Both the position numbers and the translations under genes were made by a program. A stretch of 9,395 nt of DNA from Desulfatitalea sp. (GTDB lineage Bacteria > Desulfobacterota > Desulfobacteria > Desulfobacterales > Desulfosarcinaceae): contig JABDRH010000040.1 in the NCBI GenBank assembly GCA_013041835.1, positions 1 through 9,395 of the forward strand, in the 5' to 3' direction. Shown one piece after another: positions 1 to 6,686 of the stretch. Position 1 is the first letter of the stretch. Every line of letters begins with the position of its first letter. Below the pieces are notes generated by a model, which worked only from the letters and a program-made list of their open reading frames with translations, searched no databases and was not told where the DNA came from.

Positions 1-1292
1 GGCATAAGGCCAACGGTCATGACGTACCAGGTGGCCGCGAAGACCACCAAAATGGCCAGTCCCACCTTAAATTGCACCCGGGGGATGACAAAAATCAGGA
101 AAAAGGCAAAGTAAAAAAGGGCGGTTATCTCCAGCAGACGCGCCCACGAAGGCCGGGAAAGCCGTGCGGTAGACAGGGCACGGGCCAAAATATTGGCCTG
201 GATTTCGACGTTCGAGGCACGGCCCGCAGCGCCCACGCGGTAGTGCTGGCCGATGGTGTCGGCGGTGGGACCGATCAGAACGATCTTGTTTTTCACTATG
301 GCCGGATCGATGCTGCCGTCTATCAGGTCCACAAAGGAATACGTGTGTTCACGGGTCCATTGCCGGTCAAAACCGATCAGCATGTGAAAGGCTTCGTCTG
401 TGTCGATTCGCACATGCTTGATCCGCAGGGTCGGTTGGCTGAGAAAATCGAGGTCAATGGCCAGCGCCCGCAGGTTCGTGTTCAGGTGCTTGAGGGTCAG
501 TTGCAGCGCGAGGGAGGCGAATAAACGGCCCTTGTAATCCACCAGCAGGGGCACCCGACGCAGGGTGCCGTCGGAATCCTCGTCCAGGTTGAGGTGCCCT
601 AAAGCGCCGGCTTTGGTAGCCAGGTCATCGAAGGTTACCCGCACTTTCCCGGCAGCCATGGGAAGGTGCCGCTGGTCGCCAGAGACGATATCCACCAGCC
701 AGGGTCTCTTTGTGCCCACCACCGGAAGGCTTTGCGCATTCATGGAATGGATGATCAACACGCCGGTGAGGTCTTCGGCATCCGTTGCGTTTGGGGTGCC
801 GGGCCTAAAATACAAGGGAAGCACCACATTTTTCGCCTGACGCACGGCCTGAATCAGGCGGCCGTCGTGATCCAGCCCGTCTTTGGCATGGTCGAGCATG
901 CCTTCCAGCCGCTTCAGGGTCCGCTGGTCCCCGGGCCACTTCTCCGCACTGATCTGTTCACGCAACGACTCAAGGACGTCCAGCCCCGGATTGAGGTCAG
1001 GATGCGCAAACAACAAGCAAATTCCCTGGGCCGCGGCCTGATGCGTCGAAAGCAGGCGCGCCATCTCAGCGATGCGGTCCCTGGACCAAGGCCAATCGCC
1101 GATTCGGGCGACGCTTTTCTCGTCAATGGCAACAATGGCAATGGGCTGATCGACAGGGCGGCGAAAGTGACTGGACCAGAGATCAAAATTGGCGTTCTCC
1201 AAGGGCATCAGCGCAGAAAGCATGGCCGCGAAAACGAATGCGGTGAGCAAAAGAATCTGCAACAGCGGTGAAACAATGATCTTTTTTAGCAT
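1..1292 (-). CDS. CHASE2-domain sensor protein, N-terminal part (cut by window edge)
   Basis: The reading frame is open from an ATG at 1292 to the window edge (430 codons and two bases), so the C-terminus is missing. Residues about 8-29 form a hydrophobic N-terminal segment. Residues 35-350 then read as a CHASE2 extracytoplasmic sensor: FDLW, the IAIVAIDEKS strand, the GDWPWSRDRIAE motif, the GHLNLDEDSDGTLRRVPLL block, and KIVLIGPTADTIGQHY near the end. Hydrophobic segments at about 387-404 and 409-429 match the membrane helices that normally follow CHASE2. In known proteins this domain is fused to a class III adenylate cyclase, a diguanylate cyclase, a histidine kinase or a Ser/Thr kinase; which one applies here cannot be seen. 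The start has a weak GGGGA ribosome-binding site just upstream. It lies 104 bp downstream of the pentapeptide gene on the same strand, so co-transcription is possible. The domain call is firm; the ligand is unknown. Confidence 0.88.
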   Translation of the reverse strand, partial: MLKKIIVSPLLQILLLTAFVFAAMLSALMPLENANFDLWSSHFRRPVDQPIAIVAIDEKSVARIGDWPWSRDRIAEMARLLSTHQAAAQGICLLFAHPDLNPGLDVLESLREQISAEKWPGDQRTLKRLEGMLDHAKDGLDHDGRLIQAVRQAKNVVLPLYFRPGTPNATDAEDLTGVLIIHSMNAQSLPVVGTKRPWLVDIVSGDQRHLPMAAGKVRVTFDDLATKAGALGHLNLDEDSDGTLRRVPLLVDYKGRLFASLALQLTLKHLNTNLRALAIDLDFLSQPTLRIKHVRIDTDEAFHMLIGFDRQWTREHTYSFVDLIDGSIDPAIVKNKIVLIGPTADTIGQHYRVGAAGRASNVEIQANILARALSTARLSRPSWARLLEITALFYFAFFLIFVIPRVQFKVGLAILVVFAATWYVMTVGLM

Positions 1293-1336
1293 GGTCCCCG
1301 ATCGGTTCTGAAGCGGTTGCGGGTATTGTGGCTGCT

Positions 1337-1356
1337 ATTTGTGAATCGGCACAAAT
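1337..1356. promoter_or_regulatory. Inverted repeat, possible operator upstream of the CHASE2 gene
   Basis: ATTTGTG and CACAAAT form a perfect 7-bp inverted repeat with a 6-bp spacer. It lies in the AT-rich gap between the pentapeptide gene and the CHASE2 gene, about 45 bp upstream of the CHASE2 start. The half-site resembles TGTGA-type sites of the CRP/FNR superfamily, but the spacing is not that of a standard CRP site. It could equally be a small hairpin in a shared transcript. No clear -35/-10 pair accompanies it, and no intrinsic terminator is visible in this gap. Confidence 0.35.
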
Positions 1357-1396
1357 GCATAAAGTATTAATAGAATATTTGTTTTTTTCTCATCCC

Positions 1397-3379
1397 TCAA
1401 GACATGATGTAATCATCGGTTTCGACCAAGGGCGGCAGGGGAGGCGGTGCGGCGCCGGGGGGGGTGAACAGATCCGGGTCGATGGAGCGGTTCATCTCTT
1501 TGCGCATGGCCAGCATGATATGCTGAATCAGGGGGTGCATCCTCGAATACCGCTCGTTCATGTGCAGAACGAACGCTTTAGGCCGTGTCATCATTGCGGA
1601 CTGAAAAGGCAAGTCCCGGGTTTGGGCCGTGTTGAAACGGCTGTTTTCATTATCCGCCGATTTCATTAGAACAGGCCGGAGCCGTTGTTCGATACAAGAC
1701 AGCCGCAAGTTGATTTGTCGGCGCTGGTCGACGGTGCCCATCGTCTTGAAAGTAAATTTGGTGCCGCCAATAGCCGAACGGGCCATGCCGGAGAAAAAGA
1801 TGGCCTGCTCGCCATGGCGTTGTCCGATTTCGCGCTCAATCATGCGGCCGATAAAACAGGCCAGATCGGACAACGCAACAGGTATGGTGATGCTCACGCA
1901 GTGTTCGGAGACGGTATTGGTTTTTTCAAATTGGCCTTCCTGGTAGCGGATCTGATGCCCATTGCTGAACGCATGGCTGCATTTGATGCCGACGATGGTC
2001 CAATCCGACGTTTCGGCATTTTCGATTTCAGCCCCGGAGATATCCGCGTGGGAAAGATCGGCGCCAATGCAAATGATATCGCATAGGTCTGAATCGCGCA
2101 AATCGGTATAAGACAGGCGCGCATTGCACAGGTCTGCGCCTTTTAAGGTGGCGCGGGTCATTTGCGCGTTGCGTAAATCCGCTCTGGTCAAATTCGTCGT
2201 ACACAGGTTGGCCTGCACCAGTTGGGCATGAGCGAGGCAAACCCCTCGCAGGTTGGCGCCGGTTAGGCATGCGCCGGTGAGATCGGCCCGGTGCATATTG
2301 GCCCCAGGGCACAAAGCACCGGACAGGTTGCTCTTGCGCATATCGCAATGGCCGCAATCAGCGTCACTCAAATCACTCATGCAAAGACAGGTGGCACGCA
2401 AGCGGGCTTTTACGAGGCGGGCCTTTTCAAGCTTGGCTTGACGAAGGTTGGCGGATTCAAGATTGGCCTCTGACAGATCGGCGCCTTTCATGCTGGCGCC
2501 TTGAAAATCGGCTTTGTTTAGGCAGGCTTGGGACATGTTGGCGTCGAGCAGGACCGCACCTTTCAAGTCGGCTCCGTCCATGTGGGCACTTTTAAAATCA
2601 GCGCCGCATGCGTGACAGCGGCGCAAGCAGACCTGTTTCATGGAGGCCCGCGTCAAGCGGGCGCCCGTCAGGTTGGTTTCGATCAGCGTGGCGCCGTCCA
2701 GGCAGACGTCGCACAAATCAGCATTGCGTAGGTTGACACCAGTCCAATCGATTTTTCGCAGATCGTGTCCATGCAGGATCACCCCTTTAAGCTTGGCCAT
2801 TCTCAGGTTGTCCGGATTGAACTTGGCAGTGCTCAGATCGGCCCCATCCAGAATCGCGCCGGACAGATCGGCGTCCGTCAAGTCCGCACCTTTCAGGTCG
2901 GCCCCATTGAACTTGGCCGCATTGATCCTGGCCCGGCGCAACCGGGTACGGGTCAGCTTGGCATGTCGAAAATCTGCGCCATTGAGCACTGCGTGGGACA
3001 GATCGGCCCCCGTCAAGTCCGCGCAGTACAATCGCGCCTTATTCAACTCGGCATGCCGCAGCGTGGCGCCTTGTAATTGGGTGTGGTACAAATTGGCTCC
3101 CATCAGCAGGGCGCCATTCAGGTGTGCGCCGGTCAAATCGGCACGACTCAAGTTGGCATGGCGCAGATTGGCGTGCTCCAAATTGATCCCATGCAGATCC
3201 GCGCCACTTAAATCAGCGCCGACCAGGTTGGCGCCGCTCAGATCATGGGTGCTCATGTCCCGCCCATTTAAGTGGCTGCGGGGCAGGTCGGAACGATCCT
3301 GGGTGCCGTTTTTACGCTTTTCATTCCACACGGTGGCAGCATGGGGCAAGATCGAATGTCTGGCTTCTGTTTGAGGCAT
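1397..3379 (-). CDS. Giant pentapeptide-repeat protein with unknown C-terminal domain
   Basis: With the ATG at 3379 the product is 660 residues. From about residue 50 to 464 it is one continuous run of A(D/N)LxG-type pentapeptides, about 83 units in one register; SHLNG, RDMST and HDLSG before it extend the phase further. Such repeats fold as a right-handed quadrilateral beta-helix, four units per coil, so about 21 coils are expected. The repeat part holds 18 cysteines, nearly all in its second half. There is no signal peptide or membrane segment, so a cytoplasmic location is likely. Residues 465-660 are not repeats: an alpha/beta-looking stretch (SITIPVALSDLACFIGRMIE, then FFSGMARSAIGGTKFTFKTM), a basic Met-rich part and a proline-rich tail (PPGAAPPPLPPL). 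I do not recognise this domain. The start is uncertain: the frame opens at a TTG at 3433 (678 residues) and another ATG lies at 3256; none has a strong ribosome-binding site, but in-register repeats upstream of 3256 favour an earlier start. Function is unknown. DNA-mimic proteins of the MfpA/Qnr type are much shorter, so a scaffold or binding surface is as likely. Confidence 0.85.
   Translation of the reverse strand: MPQTEARHSILPHAATVWNEKRKNGTQDRSDLPRSHLNGRDMSTHDLSGANLVGADLSGADLHGINLEHANLRHANLSRADLTGAHLNGALLMGANLYHTQLQGATLRHAELNKARLYCADLTGADLSHAVLNGADFRHAKLTRTRLRRARINAAKFNGADLKGADLTDADLSGAILDGADLSTAKFNPDNLRMAKLKGVILHGHDLRKIDWTGVNLRNADLCDVCLDGATLIETNLTGARLTRASMKQVCLRRCHACGADFKSAHMDGADLKGAVLLDANMSQACLNKADFQGASMKGADLSEANLESANLRQAKLEKARLVKARLRATCLCMSDLSDADCGHCDMRKSNLSGALCPGANMHRADLTGACLTGANLRGVCLAHAQLVQANLCTTNLTRADLRNAQMTRATLKGADLCNARLSYTDLRDSDLCDIICIGADLSHADISGAEIENAETSDWTIVGIKCSHAFSNGHQIRYQEGQFEKTNTVSEHCVSITIPVALSDLACFIGRMIEREIGQRHGEQAIFFSGMARSAIGGTKFTFKTMGTVDQRRQINLRLSCIEQRLRPVLMKSADNENSRFNTAQTRDLPFQSAMMTRPKAFVLHMNERYSRMHPLIQHIMLAMRKEMNRSIDPDLFTPPGAAPPPLPPLVETDDYIMS
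1988..3232 (-). repeat. Pentapeptide-coding repeat array (83 in-register units)
   Basis: This is the part of the pentapeptide gene that encodes the uninterrupted repeat, from ANLVG to WTIVG in the protein. At DNA level it shows an imperfect 15-bp period, with AAGTCGGC- or AGATCGGC-like words recurring on the plus strand. Counting by eye gives 83 units with no insertion or deletion. The central residue is mostly Leu, with Phe, Met, Ile, Cys and one Trp. The units have diverged from one another, so this is not a recent tandem duplication. Confidence 0.85.
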
Positions 3380-3532
3380 CGTTGCATACCGATCATTTGA
3401 GTGAACAACAGTCCGAATGTCGCGGGTACGCAATTTTCACTGGAATGGAACATTAGAAACGGGTATTTAATTTATCTGTGGCTGTATGGATCCGCAGGCG
3501 CCTTGGCCATCGCATGCTACCGGGCGGGAAAT

Positions 3533-3581
3533 ACCGACAGATATAAGGGCCTGAGATATGTGCCCTACATAAAAAGTCGGT
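3533..3581. other. Nested inverted repeat in the divergent intergenic region
   Basis: ACCGAC (3533-3538) pairs with GTCGGT (3576-3581), and inside it GGGC (3547-3550) pairs with GCCC (3562-3565). It lies 81 bp upstream of the ATPase start, between the divergent pentapeptide and ATPase genes. It could be a leader RNA structure or an operator region. The stems are short and no known riboswitch core was recognised, so chance pairing is possible. No CueR- or CsoR-type palindrome was identified in this region. Confidence 0.25.
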
Positions 3582-3594
3582 TTCACTTTGTCAA
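3566..3594 (-). promoter_or_regulatory. Candidate promoter for the pentapeptide gene
   Basis: On the minus strand a perfect TTGACA -35 (3594-3589) is followed after 17 bp by TATGTA (3571-3566), a weak -10. Transcription would run toward the pentapeptide gene with a leader of roughly 125-185 nt depending on the start codon used. The -35 and the spacing are good, but the -10 matches the consensus only in its first three bases. Confidence 0.3.
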
Positions 3595-3661
3595 ATACAA
3601 TCTGTCGCGCCCGGAATTTGAAACCTCAAGCTATTCATGATAGCAATCACGAAGATGGAGA

Positions 3662-6136
3662 ATGTTACGCATCGCCCCAATTGCCAATCATAAATGCAGC
3701 CTGTGCGGATTGCCGATCCTTTCCCAAGTTTATCACCAGATATTCGATGGGGGCAACTACTATTTCTGCTGTCAGGGATGCCGAATGGTCTTTGCCATGT
3801 TGATGGCCGCCGCCGATGCACCCGATCCATGCCGCTTTAAGGAAACCGATCTTTATCGCCAATGCCTGTCGGCCGGAGTGGTGCCGGCATCGGCGGCCGA
3901 TCTGGCTCGCATGCATCATCAGGTTGAACCCCCGCTCGTATCCCCGCCCAAAGAAAGGGAGGATACGTCGCATGCCCTTACCCTGAACATCGTTGTCGAA
4001 GGCATGTGGTGCCCGGCCTGTGCCTGGGTCATCGGTGCCGCCTTGGACAATCTGGACGGCGTGTATTCGGCTCGCTGCGATTTTTCGACTGACCGCCTGC
4101 GCTGCACCTACGATCCGGTTCGTATCACTCCCGCTGGGATTCGCGCGCAGATGACACATATGGGGTATCACCCCCTTGACGACGATAGCGATGAAAAAAA
4201 CAGCACGTTGCGCCGAGAGTTTGTCCGGATGGCAATATGCGGGCTGTTGTCCGTCAATATCATGATGCTTTCCTGGGCACTGTATTCCGGCTTTTTCACT
4301 ACCTTAACCCGAACGGAAATCGGATATATCGCCTGGCCCGTATTTGTCATGACCACCCTGGTGTTCTTTTATGGCGGCGGCCCCATCCTGCGCAAGGCAT
4401 GGGCCGGCTTGCGCCACGGCGCACCGGGCATGGAAGCATTGATCATCATGGGGGCGGGCAGTGCTTATGCTTACAGTCTGTTCCATCTATGGTCGGGCAG
4501 CCTGCACCTGTACTTCGATACGACCGCCATGCTGATTTCTCTTCTTTTGTTGGGTAAATTACTCGAATCCCGGGCAAAACTTCGGGTGCGCAGGGATCTG
4601 GAGGGCTTTCTCGCCCTGCAACCCAACAAAGTGAACCTGGTGAACGAGGCTGACCCAGGCGGCCGGTACGTGGCCATTGAACAGTTGCGGCCGGGCGACC
4701 GTTTCAAAGTGCAGCCAGCAGAGATCGTGCCGGCCGACGGCCGTGTGGTGCAGGGGGGCGGTCTATTGGACACCTCGGCTATTACGGGCGAAGCCCAACC
4801 GATCATGGTGCGAGTCGGTGATACGGTCACCAGCGGCAGTTGCGTGGCCAGCGGCATGATGGTCATCACGGCCGAGCGGGTGGGCTGTCAGGCTCTGCTC
4901 GGTGAAATGATCCATATCGTCAGCGAAAGCCTGGCGCAGCGCAGCCCCCTGGAAACGCGGACCGATCGCCTGCTGCGGGGTTTCGTGCCGTTGATTGCTG
5001 CCTTGGCCGTGGCCACCGGATGCCTCGGCTTTATCGCCGGCCTGCCCATGAACCAGGCCGTGGTGCGCGCCGTCACCGTCATGGTCATCGCCTGCCCTTG
5101 CGCCCTGGGCATCGCCATCCCCTTGGCCCGGGTGGCCGGTATCGCCGGTGCCGGGCAACGCGGCTTGCTGGTCAGGGATTATGACGCGTTCATCCAGGGT
5201 TGCCGTATTGATGCGCTGGTGCTGGACAAGACGGGAACCATCACGCATGGCCAGTGGCGGTTGGAAAGCATCGCGGTGTGCCCCCCCTGGTCGGAAGAGA
5301 CACTCGTTGCCCTGGCGTTGGGTTTGGAAGCATCGGCGGACCATACAGTAGCCCGAGCCTTTCGGGCCTATGGGCGTCAAAGACATATCCCACCCGCGCA
5401 ATTGGACCAGATCGAACAGCATGATCAGGGCATTTGCGGTGTTTACCAGGGTAAATCCGTGAGAATCGGAAGTCTCGCCTTTGCCGGTGTCCGGGAATCC
5501 GTCTGCCATCCACAGGCGCCTTTGTCAGGCCAAGGGGCGGAGCCGGCTCATTCCGAAGTGGTGATGCGTATCGATGGTCAATGGGCGGCCAGTTTCTATT
5601 TCGGCGACGCCTTGCGCCCGGGCGTGCCGCAACTGGTGCAGCGTCTTGCCTCTCGCAATATTGCAGTGTGCTTGATTTCCGGGGACGACGAGCGCATTAC
5701 CCGGGCCGTGGCCGCCGCTGCAGGCATCGTCGATGCGCGGGGAGGGCTGCTGCCCGATGAAAAAGCCCTCTATATCAAGCAGTTACAAAAGCACGCGCGT
5801 TGCGTGGCCATGGTGGGTGATGGCATAAACGACGCGCCGGCACTGGCCTGCGCTGATTTGGGGGTGGCCATCCACGACGGCGCCTCCCTGGCTCAGCAGA
5901 CGGCGTCAGTGACCCTCATGCGCTCCGATCCAGCACAATTGTTGACGTTTATACAATGGGCCGGCCGGGTGGATCGTAAGGTACGTCAAAATCTCTGGTG
6001 CGCCGTCATCTACAATCTGGTCGGCATCCCTGTGGCCATGACCGGTCTGCTCACCCCCCTGGTGGCGGCTTCGGCCATGCTGCTGAGCAGTTTAACGGTG
6101 ATCGGCAACACCCTGCGCCTGGCGCGCGAGCCCTAA
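3662..6136 (+). CDS. Copper-type P1B ATPase (CcoI/CopA-like) with N-terminal Cys-rich module
   Basis: This is a complete 824-residue heavy-metal P-type ATPase. Residues 12-40 carry CSLCG and FCCQGC, the N-terminal metal-binding module seen in CcoI/FixI-type pumps. Residues 105-171 form an HMA domain with the metal site CPAC (117-120). The membrane metal site is CPC (478-480) plus YN (784-785) and MLLSS (806-810), the Cu(I) signature set. The phosphorylated Asp is D522 in DKTGT; GDGINDAP at 719-726 is the hinge. Two motifs are non-standard: the actuator reads TGEA (375-378) instead of TGES, and the usual HP motif reads H561-T562. An in-frame stop at 3641 makes the ATG at 3662 the first possible start; GGAG lies only 1 nt before it, so the ribosome-binding site is poor. 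It likely moves Cu(I) out of the cytoplasm, either for detoxification or to supply a cuproenzyme such as a cbb3 oxidase. No cco genes or copper regulator are visible nearby, so the role cannot be fixed. Confidence 0.94.
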   Translation: MLRIAPIANHKCSLCGLPILSQVYHQIFDGGNYYFCCQGCRMVFAMLMAAADAPDPCRFKETDLYRQCLSAGVVPASAADLARMHHQVEPPLVSPPKEREDTSHALTLNIVVEGMWCPACAWVIGAALDNLDGVYSARCDFSTDRLRCTYDPVRITPAGIRAQMTHMGYHPLDDDSDEKNSTLRREFVRMAICGLLSVNIMMLSWALYSGFFTTLTRTEIGYIAWPVFVMTTLVFFYGGGPILRKAWAGLRHGAPGMEALIIMGAGSAYAYSLFHLWSGSLHLYFDTTAMLISLLLLGKLLESRAKLRVRRDLEGFLALQPNKVNLVNEADPGGRYVAIEQLRPGDRFKVQPAEIVPADGRVVQGGGLLDTSAITGEAQPIMVRVGDTVTSGSCVASGMMVITAERVGCQALLGEMIHIVSESLAQRSPLETRTDRLLRGFVPLIAALAVATGCLGFIAGLPMNQAVVRAVTVMVIACPCALGIAIPLARVAGIAGAGQRGLLVRDYDAFIQGCRIDALVLDKTGTITHGQWRLESIAVCPPWSEETLVALALGLEASADHTVARAFRAYGRQRHIPPAQLDQIEQHDQGICGVYQGKSVRIGSLAFAGVRESVCHPQAPLSGQGAEPAHSEVVMRIDGQWAASFYFGDALRPGVPQLVQRLASRNIAVCLISGDDERITRAVAAAAGIVDARGGLLPDEKALYIKQLQKHARCVAMVGDGINDAPALACADLGVAIHDGASLAQQTASVTLMRSDPAQLLTFIQWAGRVDRKVRQNLWCAVIYNLVGIPVAMTGLLTPLVAASAMLLSSLTVIGNTLRLAREP

Positions 6137-6160
6137 GGACTCCCAGCGTCTGTGATCTTG

Positions 6161-6191
6161 CAGCCGACTTGGACCGCAACGGTCCAGGCTG
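6161..6191 (+). other. Strong hairpin downstream of the ATPase gene
   Basis: TGGACCG (6170-6176) and CGGTCCA (6180-6186) form a perfect 7-bp stem with a CAA loop. CAGCC (6161-6165) and GGCTG (6187-6191) extend it after a 4-nt bulge on the left side. It begins 25 nt after the ATPase stop codon. There is no T-run after it, so it is not itself a standard terminator. It may protect the 3' end of the transcript. Confidence 0.5.
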
Positions 6192-6248
6192 GGTGTGTGT
6201 GACGGGTAGCGGGATAAGCATCAAAGAATCGTTACCGGGCTTCAGGCA

Positions 6249-6270
6249 AAGGCGTAGCGCCTTGTTTTTT
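6249..6270 (+). terminator. Intrinsic terminator of the ATPase gene
   Basis: AAGGCG pairs with CGCCTT around a TAG loop, followed by G and six T residues. This is a textbook Rho-independent terminator 112 nt after the ATPase stop, on the same strand. It separates the ATPase from the accessory block to its right. Confidence 0.8.
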
Positions 6271-6339
6271 GTTGACATGTGATTTCGGCTATATTACCTG
6301 AGCTGAATCATTGTCAGACTGATAATCTTTTTTACATCG

Positions 6340-6364
6340 CTCATCTCATCTCATCTCATCTCGT
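6340..6364. repeat. Short tandem repeat (CTCAT)4 plus one variant unit
   Basis: Four perfect CTCAT units run from 6340 to 6359, followed by CTCGT. The tract lies about 320 bp upstream of the secreted-protein gene and outside any gene. Five-base repeats can vary in number by slipped-strand mispairing, but with four units this is only a possibility. Confidence 0.85.
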
Positions 6365-6593
6365 CACAGTTCCTCTGAATCAGCAGCCAAATTTCCGATG
6401 TGATCCTTTAGGGCGCTTCAGATACGATTGATTGCTTCTCACTGCCACTGTTGTTGTAAAACCTTTCTCGCGCGTATCAAACTTTTTAAGGCTGAATGCG
6501 GTTTTCGACCCGGATTTGGGCAATGGCATATCAGCAGGCAATGGCTTGACGATTGTTTCGTCCTTTGAATGTCAATGCTGCTTCGTATCGGAA

Positions 6594-6604
6594 AAGGAGG
6601 TGAT
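6594..6604 (+). promoter_or_regulatory. Perfect anti-Shine-Dalgarno match without a normal start codon
   Basis: AAGGAGGTGAT is complementary over 11 bases to the usual 3' end of 16S rRNA. No ATG, GTG or TTG follows at normal spacing; the only in-frame start is the GTG inside the motif itself (6600). The 29 codons from that GTG run without a stop, in frame, into the ATG at 6687, and are lysine- and glutamate-rich. The actual gene start at 6687 has its own site, AAAGGAG at 6672-6678. The motif could be a relic of a lost start, a ribosome standby site, or chance in A/G-rich DNA. Confidence 0.4.
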
Positions 6605-6686
6605 ATCCAAAAAGCCTAAAAAGCAAAATGGAATATGGCATACAAAAGAAGAAATAGAAAAATATGGAAGAAAAGGAGTAATAGAG

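Larger units (their letters stand above)
6271..6686. other. Gene-free region upstream of the secreted-protein gene
   Basis: No convincing gene was found here. A perfect TTGACA occurs at 6272-6277 on the plus strand, but the best -10-like word (TATATT, 6290-6295) is only 12 bp further on, too close for a normal sigma-70 promoter. The plus-strand frame of the next gene stays open back to 6432, but the residues before 6687 do not look like a conserved domain and would bury the signal peptide. A minus-strand stretch of about 60 codons between roughly 6390 and 6570 is also open but lacks a good start. The stretch may hold decayed sequence; base composition becomes AT-rich from about 6600. Confidence 0.5.

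Noticed and set aside
72..1271. Several plus-strand frames of 90-200 codons
   Set aside because: They are antisense to the CHASE2 gene, whose frame is open throughout and matches the family.
1988..3232. A CRISPR-like or satellite repeat array
   Set aside because: The 15-bp period is that of pentapeptide codons in an open frame. Units differ from one another and there are no spacers.
3401..3640. A 79-codon plus-strand frame starting with GTG in the divergent region
   Set aside because: It has no ribosome-binding site, no recognisable domain and low-complexity-like content, and it would occupy the likely promoter region of both neighbours.
4763..5509. A 248-codon open frame on the minus strand
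   Set aside because: It lies entirely inside the ATPase gene, whose motifs are unambiguous. The antisense product is His/Gly/Asp-rich without any domain, as expected for the complement of a GC-rich gene.
6390..6570. A minus-strand open stretch of about 60 codons, possibly a gene remnant
   Set aside because: It has no good start or ribosome-binding site, and I recognise no family in it.
6594..6610. A fragment of an inverted 16S rRNA 3' end
   Set aside because: The similarity to AAGGAGGTGATCC is limited to the anti-Shine-Dalgarno tract, is interrupted by two extra bases, and no further rRNA sequence follows on either side.
6432..6686. A longer start for the secreted protein (441 residues)
   Set aside because: The signal peptide would be buried at residue 86. 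The ATG at 6687 has a well-spaced ribosome-binding site and begins the signal peptide.
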